From Mangrovimonas sp. YM274 (GTDB lineage: Bacteria > Bacteroidota > Bacteroidia > Flavobacteriales > Flavobacteriaceae): a stretch of 64,000 nucleotides of DNA. The stretch's first letter is position 1. Each line of letters starts with the position of its first letter. A program made the translations under genes and the position numbers. Location: assembly GCF_030908385.1 (NCBI RefSeq), contig NZ_CP133091.1, positions 2,723,501 through 2,787,500 on the forward strand. Reading direction: 5' to 3'. Under the pieces are notes generated by a model, which was not told the origin of the DNA, ran no database searches, and saw only the letters and a program-made list of their open reading frames with translations. This document shows, one piece after another, positions 1 through 8,207 of this stretch.

Positions 1-497
1 GTTCTATTTATAGTTTGCCACTCACCTATATGGGATTTAGCGGCTATTTGAATCCGTTTACCAATGAAGCTCAAATAGACGGCATGATTCCTATTTGGAA
101 GTACCCCACAACTGCCAGCCATGAAGTAGCTCATCAATTGGGATACGCTGCCGAAAATGAAGCTAATTTTATTGGCTGTATGGCAGCTATCCACCATCCA
201 GATATTTATTTTCAATATTCAGGACATGCCTTTGCCCTGAGACACTGTCTTTTGGAAATATTTCGAAGGGATCCTGAGAAGTACGATGTAATGCTAGCTA
301 AGGTGAATAAAGGAGTTTTAAAAAACTACCAAGAATCCCGCGATTTTTGGATGCGTTACCAAAACCCATTAGAGCCCATATTCAAATCAACATACGATGG
401 CTTTTTAAAAGCCAATAACCAAACAGACGGCATGCAGAGCTATAGTTATGTAGTAGCGCTATTGGTTAACTATTTTGAAGCCAACCCAGAGCATTAA
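1..497 (+). CDS. DUF3810 family protein, C-terminal part (cut by window edge)
   Basis: The reading frame is open to the left edge, so the true start lies outside the window and only about 164 C-terminal residues are visible. The visible part contains a zinc-protease-like HEVAHQ helix, followed by ENEANFIG, which supplies a plausible third ligand Glu. This arrangement is typical of DUF3810, a Bacteroidota family of predicted membrane-bound metallopeptidases whose N-terminal membrane segments are missing here. It ends 14 bases before the convergent T9SS gene. The family call is from recognition of the HExxH region; no substrate is known. Confidence 0.75.
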   Translation, partial: SIYSLPLTYMGFSGYLNPFTNEAQIDGMIPIWKYPTTASHEVAHQLGYAAENEANFIGCMAAIHHPDIYFQYSGHAFALRHCLLEIFRRDPEKYDVMLAKVNKGVLKNYQESRDFWMRYQNPLEPIFKSTYDGFLKANNQTDGMQSYSYVVALLVNYFEANPEH

Positions 498-511
498 ACT
501 TTTCTGCGCAA

Positions 512-2542
512 CTATTTTACGACAAGTTTTTTAATGCTTTCTCTGGCTCCGTTATGCAATTGAATATAATAAATACCACTTTCCAAGGAAGACACATCCA
601 ATGCCATTTCTTGTTCTTGAGCATAGGACGTTTCCAGAACTCGCTTCCCTAACACATCAAAAACGTTTACCCTCAATTCTGAAGAAGCCTCTTCTATCTG
701 AATATAGACCATATCATTTGCTGGATTTGGATGGATTGAAAACTCAGCAGTCTCCTGATCTTCTACCGAAAGTATCTCTACAAATTCGGTAGAGAATGTA
801 TTGGTAATTACAGGTTCATTAAAGTCGAAAAAGATAGCCGCTGAATTAGGAATAACATCTCCCACTCCATAACCTGAAACAGGTTTGATTTTAAAATGAA
901 CGTAACCGTGGCTTTCAGGCTCATCCATACTTTCACTTGGCAAATTAATATCATCGAACTGCCAAACCAATAGATTGCCTGTTCTAGTAACGACATAATC
1001 ATGACTGGAATGCAACATTTCGAAGGTAGTTTCATCCAATTGAACATCCAGGACATCCTCAATTCTTACTTCGAAAGCTTCGGCTGTCCCCACATTTTGA
1101 AAGCGAATGGTATAATACAAATATTCATCTGAAGTTATAAACTCATCATAAAGAATTTGTGGCCCATGGCTTTCCATAATATCATTTGGATCATAAGATC
1201 CAACAACTGTTTCAGTTAAACTTGCAGTGTTATTGTTGGTATTTATTTCATCTGTATTTGATGTATAAGTCACAGAATTGGTAACAGTTTCTCCCAATGC
1301 TAGCGTTGTGGGACATTCCACTGTCACAGGTATATATATTTCAGAACCTCCCTCAATATCCATAAATTCCAATATAAACCCAGTCGAAGTGTTAATTATG
1401 GTATAATTGGGAGAGTCATTCACCACAAGTTCACTCAAAGGCAAAGATTCATCCAAAACAAACTCCAATTCTCCTGAATTAGGTTGAGTACCATAATTTT
1501 CTAGTTGAATCTGAATGTTATACGGAAAACCAGGTACTGGAGGAGAGTATGTGTAAAGATGGACATACATATCCTCACAGTCCTCAATTTCCATAATTGG
1601 AAAATCAAGTGTTATTTCCGCGCCATTGGAAACGGTAATATCTGAGAGCGTTGTTGTGTTGGAATAATAACAATTTTGTTGTAAGCTTAAATTAAAGTCA
1701 TAGGAATCGCTTTCCTGAGAGGTGTATAAAGTAAAACTCCCTGTATTGGACATTACACCACTAAAATAACCTGAATCATTCAACTCATAGGTTATTTGGG
1801 CTTGGTCAAAATAAGCCTCACCAGTATCAAAAACAGAATTACTATTGGCGTCCAAAAATATATTTACATGAATTAATCCTGAGTTTTCACAATCTATAAA
1901 ATTCACTAAGGTGGCGTCTGCCCCAACTGGAACTTCCTGTATTGGGTCATAAATAATAACTGAATAATAAGCCGATTCGGTTACCACCAACTCATCTGTT
2001 GTTGCCCCAGAAATCAAGATGCCATCTTGATACCATTCATAATTATATGTACTAGTCGAAGATATTTCCGCCTGCAATAGTACAGCAGGTGTTTCTTCAC
2101 ATATATTCTGATCCGCTCCTAATTCCACATCAACAGCCTCCTGGAAATCAACACAATATACCATATAACTAATACCTTCACTAAACTCTAGTTCACCTGA
2201 GGCACAACTCACAGTTTCATTCGCCACTACAGAAAAGGTAATAGAATCTCCTATAGACATTATAAATGTTCCCGGTACAACCTGACCTGTAGGCCAATAA
2301 AGGTTCGTTGAGCCATCACTATCTAATATTTTCAAGGTGTCATTTCCATTCTCAATAGCCCCTCCTATTAGCATTAACATCAACGGATTTCCATTGGAAC
2401 TTGTATAAGTGACTTCATTATAGCTATTGTTTTCGTAACAAGCCGTAACAAACAACGGCCCTTCATCACAATCAACAATTACCTGTGCTTGGAAACTAAA
2501 AAAGAAGAGGGATAAGCCTAAAAAAAGTAATTTTTGCTTCAT
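512..2542 (-). CDS. T9SS type A sorting domain-containing secreted protein
   Basis: Secreted or surface protein of 676 residues. I place the start at the ATG at 2542, which begins MKQKLLFLG followed by a hydrophobic stretch and FQAQ, a standard signal peptide; an extension to 2566 is possible but would precede that signal with eight unrelated residues. The middle holds an Ig-like segment (WYQDGILISGATTDEL) and beta-rich repeats. The region from VGSYDPNDI to FFDFNEPVITNTF matches the DUF7619-type domain often found just before sorting signals. The last 75 residues (SIHPNPANDMVYI to IKKLVVK) are a type A T9SS sorting domain, so export through the Por/Spr machinery and removal of the tail are expected. 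Ligand unknown. Divergent from the RNA methyltransferase with a 38-base gap. Confidence 0.9.
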   Translation of the reverse strand: MKQKLLFLGLSLFFFSFQAQVIVDCDEGPLFVTACYENNSYNEVTYTSSNGNPLMLMLIGGAIENGNDTLKILDSDGSTNLYWPTGQVVPGTFIMSIGDSITFSVVANETVSCASGELEFSEGISYMVYCVDFQEAVDVELGADQNICEETPAVLLQAEISSTSTYNYEWYQDGILISGATTDELVVTESAYYSVIIYDPIQEVPVGADATLVNFIDCENSGLIHVNIFLDANSNSVFDTGEAYFDQAQITYELNDSGYFSGVMSNTGSFTLYTSQESDSYDFNLSLQQNCYYSNTTTLSDITVSNGAEITLDFPIMEIEDCEDMYVHLYTYSPPVPGFPYNIQIQLENYGTQPNSGELEFVLDESLPLSELVVNDSPNYTIINTSTGFILEFMDIEGGSEIYIPVTVECPTTLALGETVTNSVTYTSNTDEINTNNNTASLTETVVGSYDPNDIMESHGPQILYDEFITSDEYLYYTIRFQNVGTAEAFEVRIEDVLDVQLDETTFEMLHSSHDYVVTRTGNLLVWQFDDINLPSESMDEPESHGYVHFKIKPVSGYGVGDVIPNSAAIFFDFNEPVITNTFSTEFVEILSVEDQETAEFSIHPNPANDMVYIQIEEASSELRVNVFDVLGKRVLETSYAQEQEMALDVSSLESGIYYIQLHNGARESIKKLVVK

Positions 2543-2549
2543 AAAAATG

Positions 2550-2557
2550 TAAATTTG
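2550..2557 (+). promoter_or_regulatory. Predicted -7 box for the RNA methyltransferase gene
   Basis: TAAATTTG is an exact match to the Bacteroidota -7 element TAnnTTTG. It would place the transcript start near 2562, inside the palindrome at 2559-2578 and about 19 bases before the GTG start. Confidence 0.55.
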
Positions 2558-2558
2558 C

Positions 2559-2578
2559 ATTAACAATATACTGTTAAT
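2559..2578. promoter_or_regulatory. Operator-like palindrome between divergent genes
   Basis: ATTAACA and TGTTAAT form 7-bp inverted arms around a 6-base spacer in the 38-base gap between two divergent genes. The element sits directly after a predicted -7 box, where a repressor could act. No regulator is identified. Confidence 0.4.
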
Positions 2579-2580
2579 AA

Positions 2581-3378
2581 GTGAGAAAAGAAATAATCAG
2601 TACTCAAAATTCCTACATTAAAGAGTTGTTTCAACTAAAGGAGAAATCCCGTGAACGTAAAAAAACAGGGCTTTTTCTCATTGAAGGAGAAAGAGAAATT
2701 GGCTTGGCACTCAAGGGCAATTATAACATTGATACTATTTTATTTTATCCTGAGTTATTTCCGGAAGCCCAACTTAAAACCTTGGCAAATCCATCTATCC
2801 CAACTATACAAATCTCAAAGGAAGTATATCAAAAGTTGGCGCACCGCTCTACCACAGAAGGTATTTTGGCTCTTGCTAAATCCAAAGCTCACAATTTGGC
2901 CCAACTTACATTTAAGTCAAAAACCCCATTAATCATGGTAGCCGAAGCCCCTGAAAAACCAGGAAACATAGGCGCTTTACTTCGTACGGCCGATGCCGCC
3001 AATGTGGATGCCGTGATTATTGCCAACCCCAAAACCGATTTATACAACCCAAATATCATTCGCTCCAGTGTGGGATGTGTCTTTACCAATACGATTGCAG
3101 TGGGCAGCACTTCCGATATTATTGCCTTTTTAAAAGACCACAACATTGCTATGTATTGTGCCGCGTTGCAGGCTTCGGTGGGATATCACACCCAAGACTA
3201 CACAGGTCCTACGGCCTTGGTAGTGGGGACTGAAGACACTGGTCTTAGTGACGAATGGCGCACTAATTCAACTCAAAATATTATCATCCCAATGCAAGGT
3301 GCTATCGATTCCATGAATGTTTCGGTGGCTGCAGGCATCCTGATATTTGAAGCCAAAAGACAACGTCAGTTTTTATAA
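2581..3378 (+). CDS. TrmH/SpoU family RNA 2'-O-methyltransferase
   Basis: S-adenosylmethionine-dependent 2'-O-ribose methyltransferase of rRNA or tRNA with the trefoil-knot (SPOUT) fold, 265 residues. The three SpoU motifs are visible: PGNIGALLRTADAA with its Asn and Arg, VVGTEDTGLS, and IPMQGAIDSMNVSVAAG. The N-terminal 100 residues form the usual substrate-binding domain. The start is GTG at 2581; no ATG gives a complete N-terminus. It lies 38 bases from the divergent T9SS gene and is followed after 31 bases by the M48 protease. The exact target nucleotide cannot be read from the sequence. Confidence 0.88.
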   Translation: MRKEIISTQNSYIKELFQLKEKSRERKKTGLFLIEGEREIGLALKGNYNIDTILFYPELFPEAQLKTLANPSIPTIQISKEVYQKLAHRSTTEGILALAKSKAHNLAQLTFKSKTPLIMVAEAPEKPGNIGALLRTADAANVDAVIIANPKTDLYNPNIIRSSVGCVFTNTIAVGSTSDIIAFLKDHNIAMYCAALQASVGYHTQDYTGPTALVVGTEDTGLSDEWRTNSTQNIIIPMQGAIDSMNVSVAAGILIFEAKRQRQFL

Positions 3379-3409
3379 CATAAATTCAATTTATTTTCTC
3401 TATACACTT

Positions 3410-4645
3410 ATGAATTCCCAAACCCTCTTCTATATTATCATTGCCATTATTGTTCTGGATTTTATCATCGACAAAGTATTGGACGCCTTAAACGCGAAAC
3501 ATTTTAAGGATCCCGTTCCCCAGAAATTGCAGGATGTATACGATGAGGAAGCCTATAAAAAATCCCAGAACTATAAAGCCACCAATTACCGCTTTGGTTT
3601 ATGGAGTTCTAGTGTTTCAATACTTACAACACTTGCCTTTTTAATCTTTGGCGGTTTTGAGTATGTAGACCAATGGGCCAGAAATTTTAGTGACCATCCT
3701 ATTGTGATTGCCTTGATATTCTTTGGAATCATCATGTTGGCAAGTCAGTTAGTGAGTCTACCTTTTTCTTACTACCGAACTTTTGTAATTGAAGAACGTT
3801 TTGGCTTTAATAAAACCAGTAAGGGCACTTTTATTTTGGATAAGCTCAAAGGACTCCTCATGGGCGCTATTGTGGGAGGAGGTTTGATGGCCTTGATTAT
3901 TTGGATCTACCAACTCACCCAAGAACGCTTTTGGCTATATGCATGGGGTGTTATTGCACTGTTCTCCATTATTATGAATATGTTCTACTCTAAGCTTATT
4001 GTTCCCCTATTCAATAAGCAGAGTCCTTTGGAAGATGGTCCCTTACGTGAAAAAATTTCTGAATATGCGCAATCTGTAGGGTTTCAACTGGACAATATTT
4101 TTGTAATTGACGGTTCCAAGCGTTCCACCAAAGCCAATGCCTATTTTTCTGGATTTGGAAGTCAAAAACGTGTGACTTTATACGACACACTGGTGAAGGA
4201 TTTAGAAGATGATGAAATAGTAGCGGTATTGGCGCATGAGGTAGGACACTACAAAAAGCAGCATATCATTTTTAATTTGATTGCCTCTTTGTTACTTACT
4301 GGAGCAACCTTGTTTATATTATCTATATTTATTTCCAATCCTTTGTTGTCGCATGCTCTAGGGGTTAGCATTCCTAGTTTTCATGTAGGGCTAGTGGCTT
4401 TTGGATTATTGTATGCACCTATTTCGGAACTAACTAGTTTGGTGATGAACCACTTTTCTCGTGCTTTTGAATATCAGGCAGACAACTATGCTAAAAACAC
4501 CTATAAAGCAGCTCCATTGATAAGCGGATTAAAAAAACTTTCCAAAAATAGTTTAAGTAATCTCACACCACATCCTGCTTATGTTTGGGTACACTATTCG
4601 CATCCTACTCTATTGCAACGGGTAACAAATTTAAATGACGTTTAG
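3410..4645 (+). CDS. M48 family metallopeptidase (Ste24/CAAX protease type)
   Basis: Integral membrane zinc protease, 411 residues from the ATG at 3410; an upstream in-frame start would overlap the preceding gene and add a non-homologous segment. The zinc motif HEVGHYKKQH lies near residue 280, and the third ligand is in SRAFEYQADNYA near residue 350. Several hydrophobic helices precede and separate these, as in CAAX prenyl protease 1 homologues. Bacterial members are thought to act in membrane protein quality control; true CAAX processing is not implied. Convergent with the BCCT transporter, 16 bases between stops. Confidence 0.88.
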   Translation: MNSQTLFYIIIAIIVLDFIIDKVLDALNAKHFKDPVPQKLQDVYDEEAYKKSQNYKATNYRFGLWSSSVSILTTLAFLIFGGFEYVDQWARNFSDHPIVIALIFFGIIMLASQLVSLPFSYYRTFVIEERFGFNKTSKGTFILDKLKGLLMGAIVGGGLMALIIWIYQLTQERFWLYAWGVIALFSIIMNMFYSKLIVPLFNKQSPLEDGPLREKISEYAQSVGFQLDNIFVIDGSKRSTKANAYFSGFGSQKRVTLYDTLVKDLEDDEIVAVLAHEVGHYKKQHIIFNLIASLLLTGATLFILSIFISNPLLSHALGVSIPSFHVGLVAFGLLYAPISELTSLVMNHFSRAFEYQADNYAKNTYKAAPLISGLKKLSKNSLSNLTPHPAYVWVHYSHPTLLQRVTNLNDV

Positions 4646-4661
4646 GAGGATCTATTTTACG

Positions 4662-6278
4662 TTAATTCAAATCGTCATCATCATCGTCATCCTCCAAAAT
4701 ATCCAAGTCTTCCAGATGCTTTTCAATGACCGCCGCTCGAATTTTTTGACGACGCTTTACACTTAGTCTCAAATTTTTAAGCCGTTCCCTATTTAGGGCT
4801 ATTACCAAGTTGTAACACATCGCCAAGAGAATCAACGAAAACGGCAATGCCGCTAGCATCACGGCAGTTTGCAGCGTTACCAAGCCTCCACCAATTAAAA
4901 GGGTAGCCGCCAACAAACCTAAAAGAGCTGCCCAAAACAAACGCTGTAAAACAGGGGAGTCCATTTTTCCACCAGAAGTAATGAAATCCACCACTAAAGA
5001 ACCACTATCGGATGATGTAACAAAGAAACTTACCAATAGTAGCACGCCAACAAAACTCATAATTTTAGACAAGGGGAACGCCCCCAACATGGCAAACAAG
5101 GCCGTTGAAATATTAGCGTCCACCTCAGCTCCTATAGGCGCCAGTCCGTTGAGCTCTAAGTACACCGCTGAAGACCCAAAAACAGTAAACCAAAGAAATG
5201 AAAAAGCACTGGGAATCAATATGACTCCGGTAAGAAACTCTCTAATAGTCCTTCCTTTAGACACACGGGCAATAAAAATGCCCACAAAAGGGCTCCAAGC
5301 AATCCACCAAGCCCAATAAAAAATAGTCCAATTGTTTTGCCATTTGGTATTACTATACACCTCGGTATAAGTCCCTAACTGTATGACATTCTGAAAATAA
5401 TTTCCAACATTTTCAATTAAGGAATCTATAATAAATACGGAAGGCCCAATAATTAGCATTACCACCATAAAGATTAGTGTAAGCCGTATATTAAATACAC
5501 TTAAGGCCTTCACCCCTTTATCCAGTCCCGAAGCAATAGAAAAGGACGCTATTACCGTAGCCACAATAATAAAAATTACATGGGTATATGTTGTGTTCGG
5601 TATGCCCCATAAATAATTCAGTCCAGAACCTATTTGAGAGGCTCCAAAGCCCAAAGTTGTAGCCAAACCAAACAAACAGGCTATCACAGCAAGCACATCT
5701 ACAATGTGACCAAACAAACCATTAATTCGATGCTTTAGAACTGGAAAAAACAAAGACCGTACACTTAAAGGCAATTTCCTATTGAAGGTGAAAAATGCAA
5801 AAGATAAAGACACCATAGCATACACCGCCCAAGGATGAAAACCATAATGCAAAAAGGTAAATTTAAATGCCTGTTCCGCAGCCTTAGCTTCTGTTGCCAC
5901 CGGAATGGGAGGATTAACCAAATGCTGAATGGGTTCCGCCACGCCATAAAAAATCAAACCAATCCCCATTCCTGCCGAAAACAGCATTGAGTACCAAGAA
6001 AAATCGGAGTAGTCAGGGACCGCTTTGGCACCTCCCAAACGTATTCTTCCAAAAGGCCCAAAGGCAATAAGAATACTCATGATTAACATTGTACTAACCG
6101 TTATGATGAACAGCCACCCTACCTGATCATAAAGTACATCACGCCACTGTTCAAAAAGACGCTCTACAGGATCTCCAATAATTAAGGTTACCAATACAAA
6201 GCCCAAAATTATTAAGGCAGCTGGAATGGTAACCGGATAATACAAATTAAAAAGAGCTTTCTTTTTTTTGTGTTCCAT
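4662..6278 (-). CDS. BCCT family betaine/choline/carnitine transporter
   Basis: Sodium- or proton-coupled uptake system for trimethylammonium compounds with about 12 transmembrane helices, 538 residues from the ATG at 6278; a TTG at 6299 would add seven residues. Family signatures are GMGIGLIFYGVAEP near residue 103 and the tryptophan-rich FYWAWWIAWSPF followed by VGIFIARVSKGR around residues 315-345. The C-terminus is unusual: a basic stretch (RRQKIRAAV) is followed by an acidic tail containing seven consecutive Asp. In BetP the charged C-terminal tail takes part in osmosensing, so a regulatory role is possible (inference). The substrate cannot be fixed from sequence. Confidence 0.92.
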   Translation of the reverse strand: MEHKKKKALFNLYYPVTIPAALIILGFVLVTLIIGDPVERLFEQWRDVLYDQVGWLFIITVSTMLIMSILIAFGPFGRIRLGGAKAVPDYSDFSWYSMLFSAGMGIGLIFYGVAEPIQHLVNPPIPVATEAKAAEQAFKFTFLHYGFHPWAVYAMVSLSFAFFTFNRKLPLSVRSLFFPVLKHRINGLFGHIVDVLAVIACLFGLATTLGFGASQIGSGLNYLWGIPNTTYTHVIFIIVATVIASFSIASGLDKGVKALSVFNIRLTLIFMVVMLIIGPSVFIIDSLIENVGNYFQNVIQLGTYTEVYSNTKWQNNWTIFYWAWWIAWSPFVGIFIARVSKGRTIREFLTGVILIPSAFSFLWFTVFGSSAVYLELNGLAPIGAEVDANISTALFAMLGAFPLSKIMSFVGVLLLVSFFVTSSDSGSLVVDFITSGGKMDSPVLQRLFWAALLGLLAATLLIGGGLVTLQTAVMLAALPFSLILLAMCYNLVIALNRERLKNLRLSVKRRQKIRAAVIEKHLEDLDILEDDDDDDDLN

Positions 6279-6564
6279 AACGGATGAGGATTTTCGCAAA
6301 TGTTAGAATTGAATTCCTGAAAAGCACCTTGGAAAATCTTGACAAAAAGCGAACAGCGGGTGCAGAAAACTATTCAGGAACAAGGTCTTACAAATATACA
6401 CATTAAAACACAAACAACTCCCCTTCAACCCATTAAGCATTTTCCATTCGAATTCCCGATAAACCAAAAACCTCTTCTGAACCAAGCCAATTGTCATACA
6501 AAATCCTCCCATTTCAACTAAAAAAATGTAATTTTAAATAAGTAACCTTCAACCAACCCTAAAA

Positions 6565-7107
6565 ATGAATACTATAAAAAAGGGATTCTTATTGTTCCTA
6601 ACACTATGCTTAATCGCCTGTAAAAGCCCTCAAGAAACTTCAGCGACGGAAAACTCTATTAGTGCCTTTGATTTTTCAACAGTAGAAAAATTTAAAACCA
6701 CAAAGGCAACTGGTCAAATTGTAAACGACTACGATGACGTATTTACTTTAGAGCAAAGACAAGAATTATCCCAATTACTATATAACTACAACTTAAAAAC
6801 TACAAGGCAAATTGCTATTGTCACTGTTGAAACTATTTCACCTTATCAGGATATTCAAAGATTTGCTACGGATTTAGGCAAATACTGGGGTGTAGGAACT
6901 AAAAAGGACGATAACGGAATGATATTTGTTATTTGTAACCCTTGCCGTCAATTAGGTATTGCTACCGGCACCGGAACAGAAAAGGTTTTAACCAATGACA
7001 TTTGCAAAAGAGTAATCGATACAACCATTATCCCCCAATTTAAAAATGGCAACTTTTATGACGGCATTAAAAACGGAGTTCTTGAATTAATGGAAGAATG
7101 GAATTAA
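6565..7107 (+). CDS. TPM-domain lipoprotein
   Basis: Predicted lipoprotein of 180 residues: MNTIKKGFLLFLTLCLIAC ends in a lipobox with Cys19. Residues 50-175 form a TPM domain (TLP18.3/Psb32/MOLO-1 family), starting at VNDYDDVFTLEQRQELSQLL and including the typical QIAIVTVE strand, YWGVGTKKDDNG and GTGTEKVLTN. TPM domains in bacteria usually sit in the cell envelope, and some plant members have phosphatase activity; no catalytic residues can be assigned here. Unlike many TPM proteins it has no C-terminal membrane helix or Gly-rich tail. It appears to be a single gene, followed by the heme lipoprotein after 103 bases. Confidence 0.82.
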   Translation: MNTIKKGFLLFLTLCLIACKSPQETSATENSISAFDFSTVEKFKTTKATGQIVNDYDDVFTLEQRQELSQLLYNYNLKTTRQIAIVTVETISPYQDIQRFATDLGKYWGVGTKKDDNGMIFVICNPCRQLGIATGTGTEKVLTNDICKRVIDTTIIPQFKNGNFYDGIKNGVLELMEEWN

Positions 7108-7210
7108 ACCTTTAATATATCCCCTTAAAACCTTAATCCCTGGGCAAAAATTCCTTACTTTTATATGGCCTAAAAACCTTAACAAATAAGGTCCATTTTA
7201 AACTTACCAA

Positions 7211-8188
7211 ATGAAAATATCTAGCATCATCAAACCCCTAGTTCTTGGACTAAGTTTAGCCCTTGTAAGCTGTGCCGAAACCGCCAAAACAAAAACCATT
7301 GCTCAAGAAACTCCAATAAGCAAAGAAGCCTTTGAAGAGGCCCACAATATTGTTTCCCAAAACTGTGTGACCTGTCATTCCCCCGCTGGCAATCCCACAA
7401 CAAGAATTGCCCCCCCGCTCATTGCCGTCAAGGACCACTACTTAAAACCAGATATGACGGAAGCAGAGTTTGTTCAGTCTGTAGCCAATTTTTTAAACAC
7501 CCCTAAAATAGAGAACTCACAAATGCCCAGAGCTGTAGAGCGTTTTGGCCTCATGCCTCAATTGGGGTATTCCAAAGCTCAACTGGAAGCAGTAGCCACC
7601 TATATTTACAGAGCCAAATTGGACCAACCGGATTGGTTTGAAACCCACCACCAACAACGGGAAGCTGATTTGATGAAATATTCTGAAACCGGTACCCAAG
7701 ATTACCTCAAGAAGGGAATGAGCATTGCTCTATCCACCAAAGCGGTTTTGGGCAAAAACCTGCTAACCGCTATCCAAACCAAAGGCACTGCAGGAGCTTT
7801 GGAATTTTGCAATGAAAAGGCCATTGTCCTTACGGATAGTATGTCCAACGAACTTCACGCCCAGGTGAAACGTGTTTCAGATAAAAACAGAAACCCAAAC
7901 AATCTGGCAAACACTAAGGAACTGGACTATATTGCAGTGGCCAAACAAGATATTGCCGCCACAGGAGAAGCAAGTCCTAAAATGATTGAAGAAAACGGAA
8001 CATTGATTGGCTACTACCCTATTATGACCAATCAAATGTGTTTACAGTGCCACGGCACCCCCAACAAAGATATAACGCCAGAAACCTTAATGACGCTTAA
8101 GGAAACATACCCGCAAGACTTAGCCATAGGATATGATATAAATGAACTACGTGGTATTTGGGTTGTTGAAATGGATAAACCCGAGTAA
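7211..8188 (+). CDS. Di-heme lipoprotein: cytochrome c domain plus Tll0287-like (DUF3365) domain
   Basis: Periplasm-facing lipoprotein of 325 residues. MKISSIIKPLVLGLSLALVS is followed by Cys21 as lipobox. An N-terminal cytochrome c domain has CVTCH at about 52-56 and a Met-containing C-terminal part (QMPRAVERFG), a possible axial ligand region. The second half is a Tll0287-like heme domain with GLEFCNEKA-type spacing (GALEFCNEKAIVL) and CLQCHGTPN near residue 275. Tll0287-like domains often serve as redox or small-molecule sensors or donors. It points at the octaheme lipoprotein gene with only 19 bases between stops, which suggests a shared redox function, but they are not co-transcribed. 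Confidence 0.85.
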   Translation: MKISSIIKPLVLGLSLALVSCAETAKTKTIAQETPISKEAFEEAHNIVSQNCVTCHSPAGNPTTRIAPPLIAVKDHYLKPDMTEAEFVQSVANFLNTPKIENSQMPRAVERFGLMPQLGYSKAQLEAVATYIYRAKLDQPDWFETHHQQREADLMKYSETGTQDYLKKGMSIALSTKAVLGKNLLTAIQTKGTAGALEFCNEKAIVLTDSMSNELHAQVKRVSDKNRNPNNLANTKELDYIAVAKQDIAATGEASPKMIEENGTLIGYYPIMTNQMCLQCHGTPNKDITPETLMTLKETYPQDLAIGYDINELRGIWVVEMDKPE

Positions 8189-8207
8189 GCAAAAAACTGC
8201 CTAAGGA

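Noticed and set aside
6339-6521. A 60-codon frame between the BCCT transporter and the TPM lipoprotein gene
   Set aside because: Composition is random-looking (Gln, Thr, Pro) and an overlapping frame exists on the other strand; nothing supports translation.
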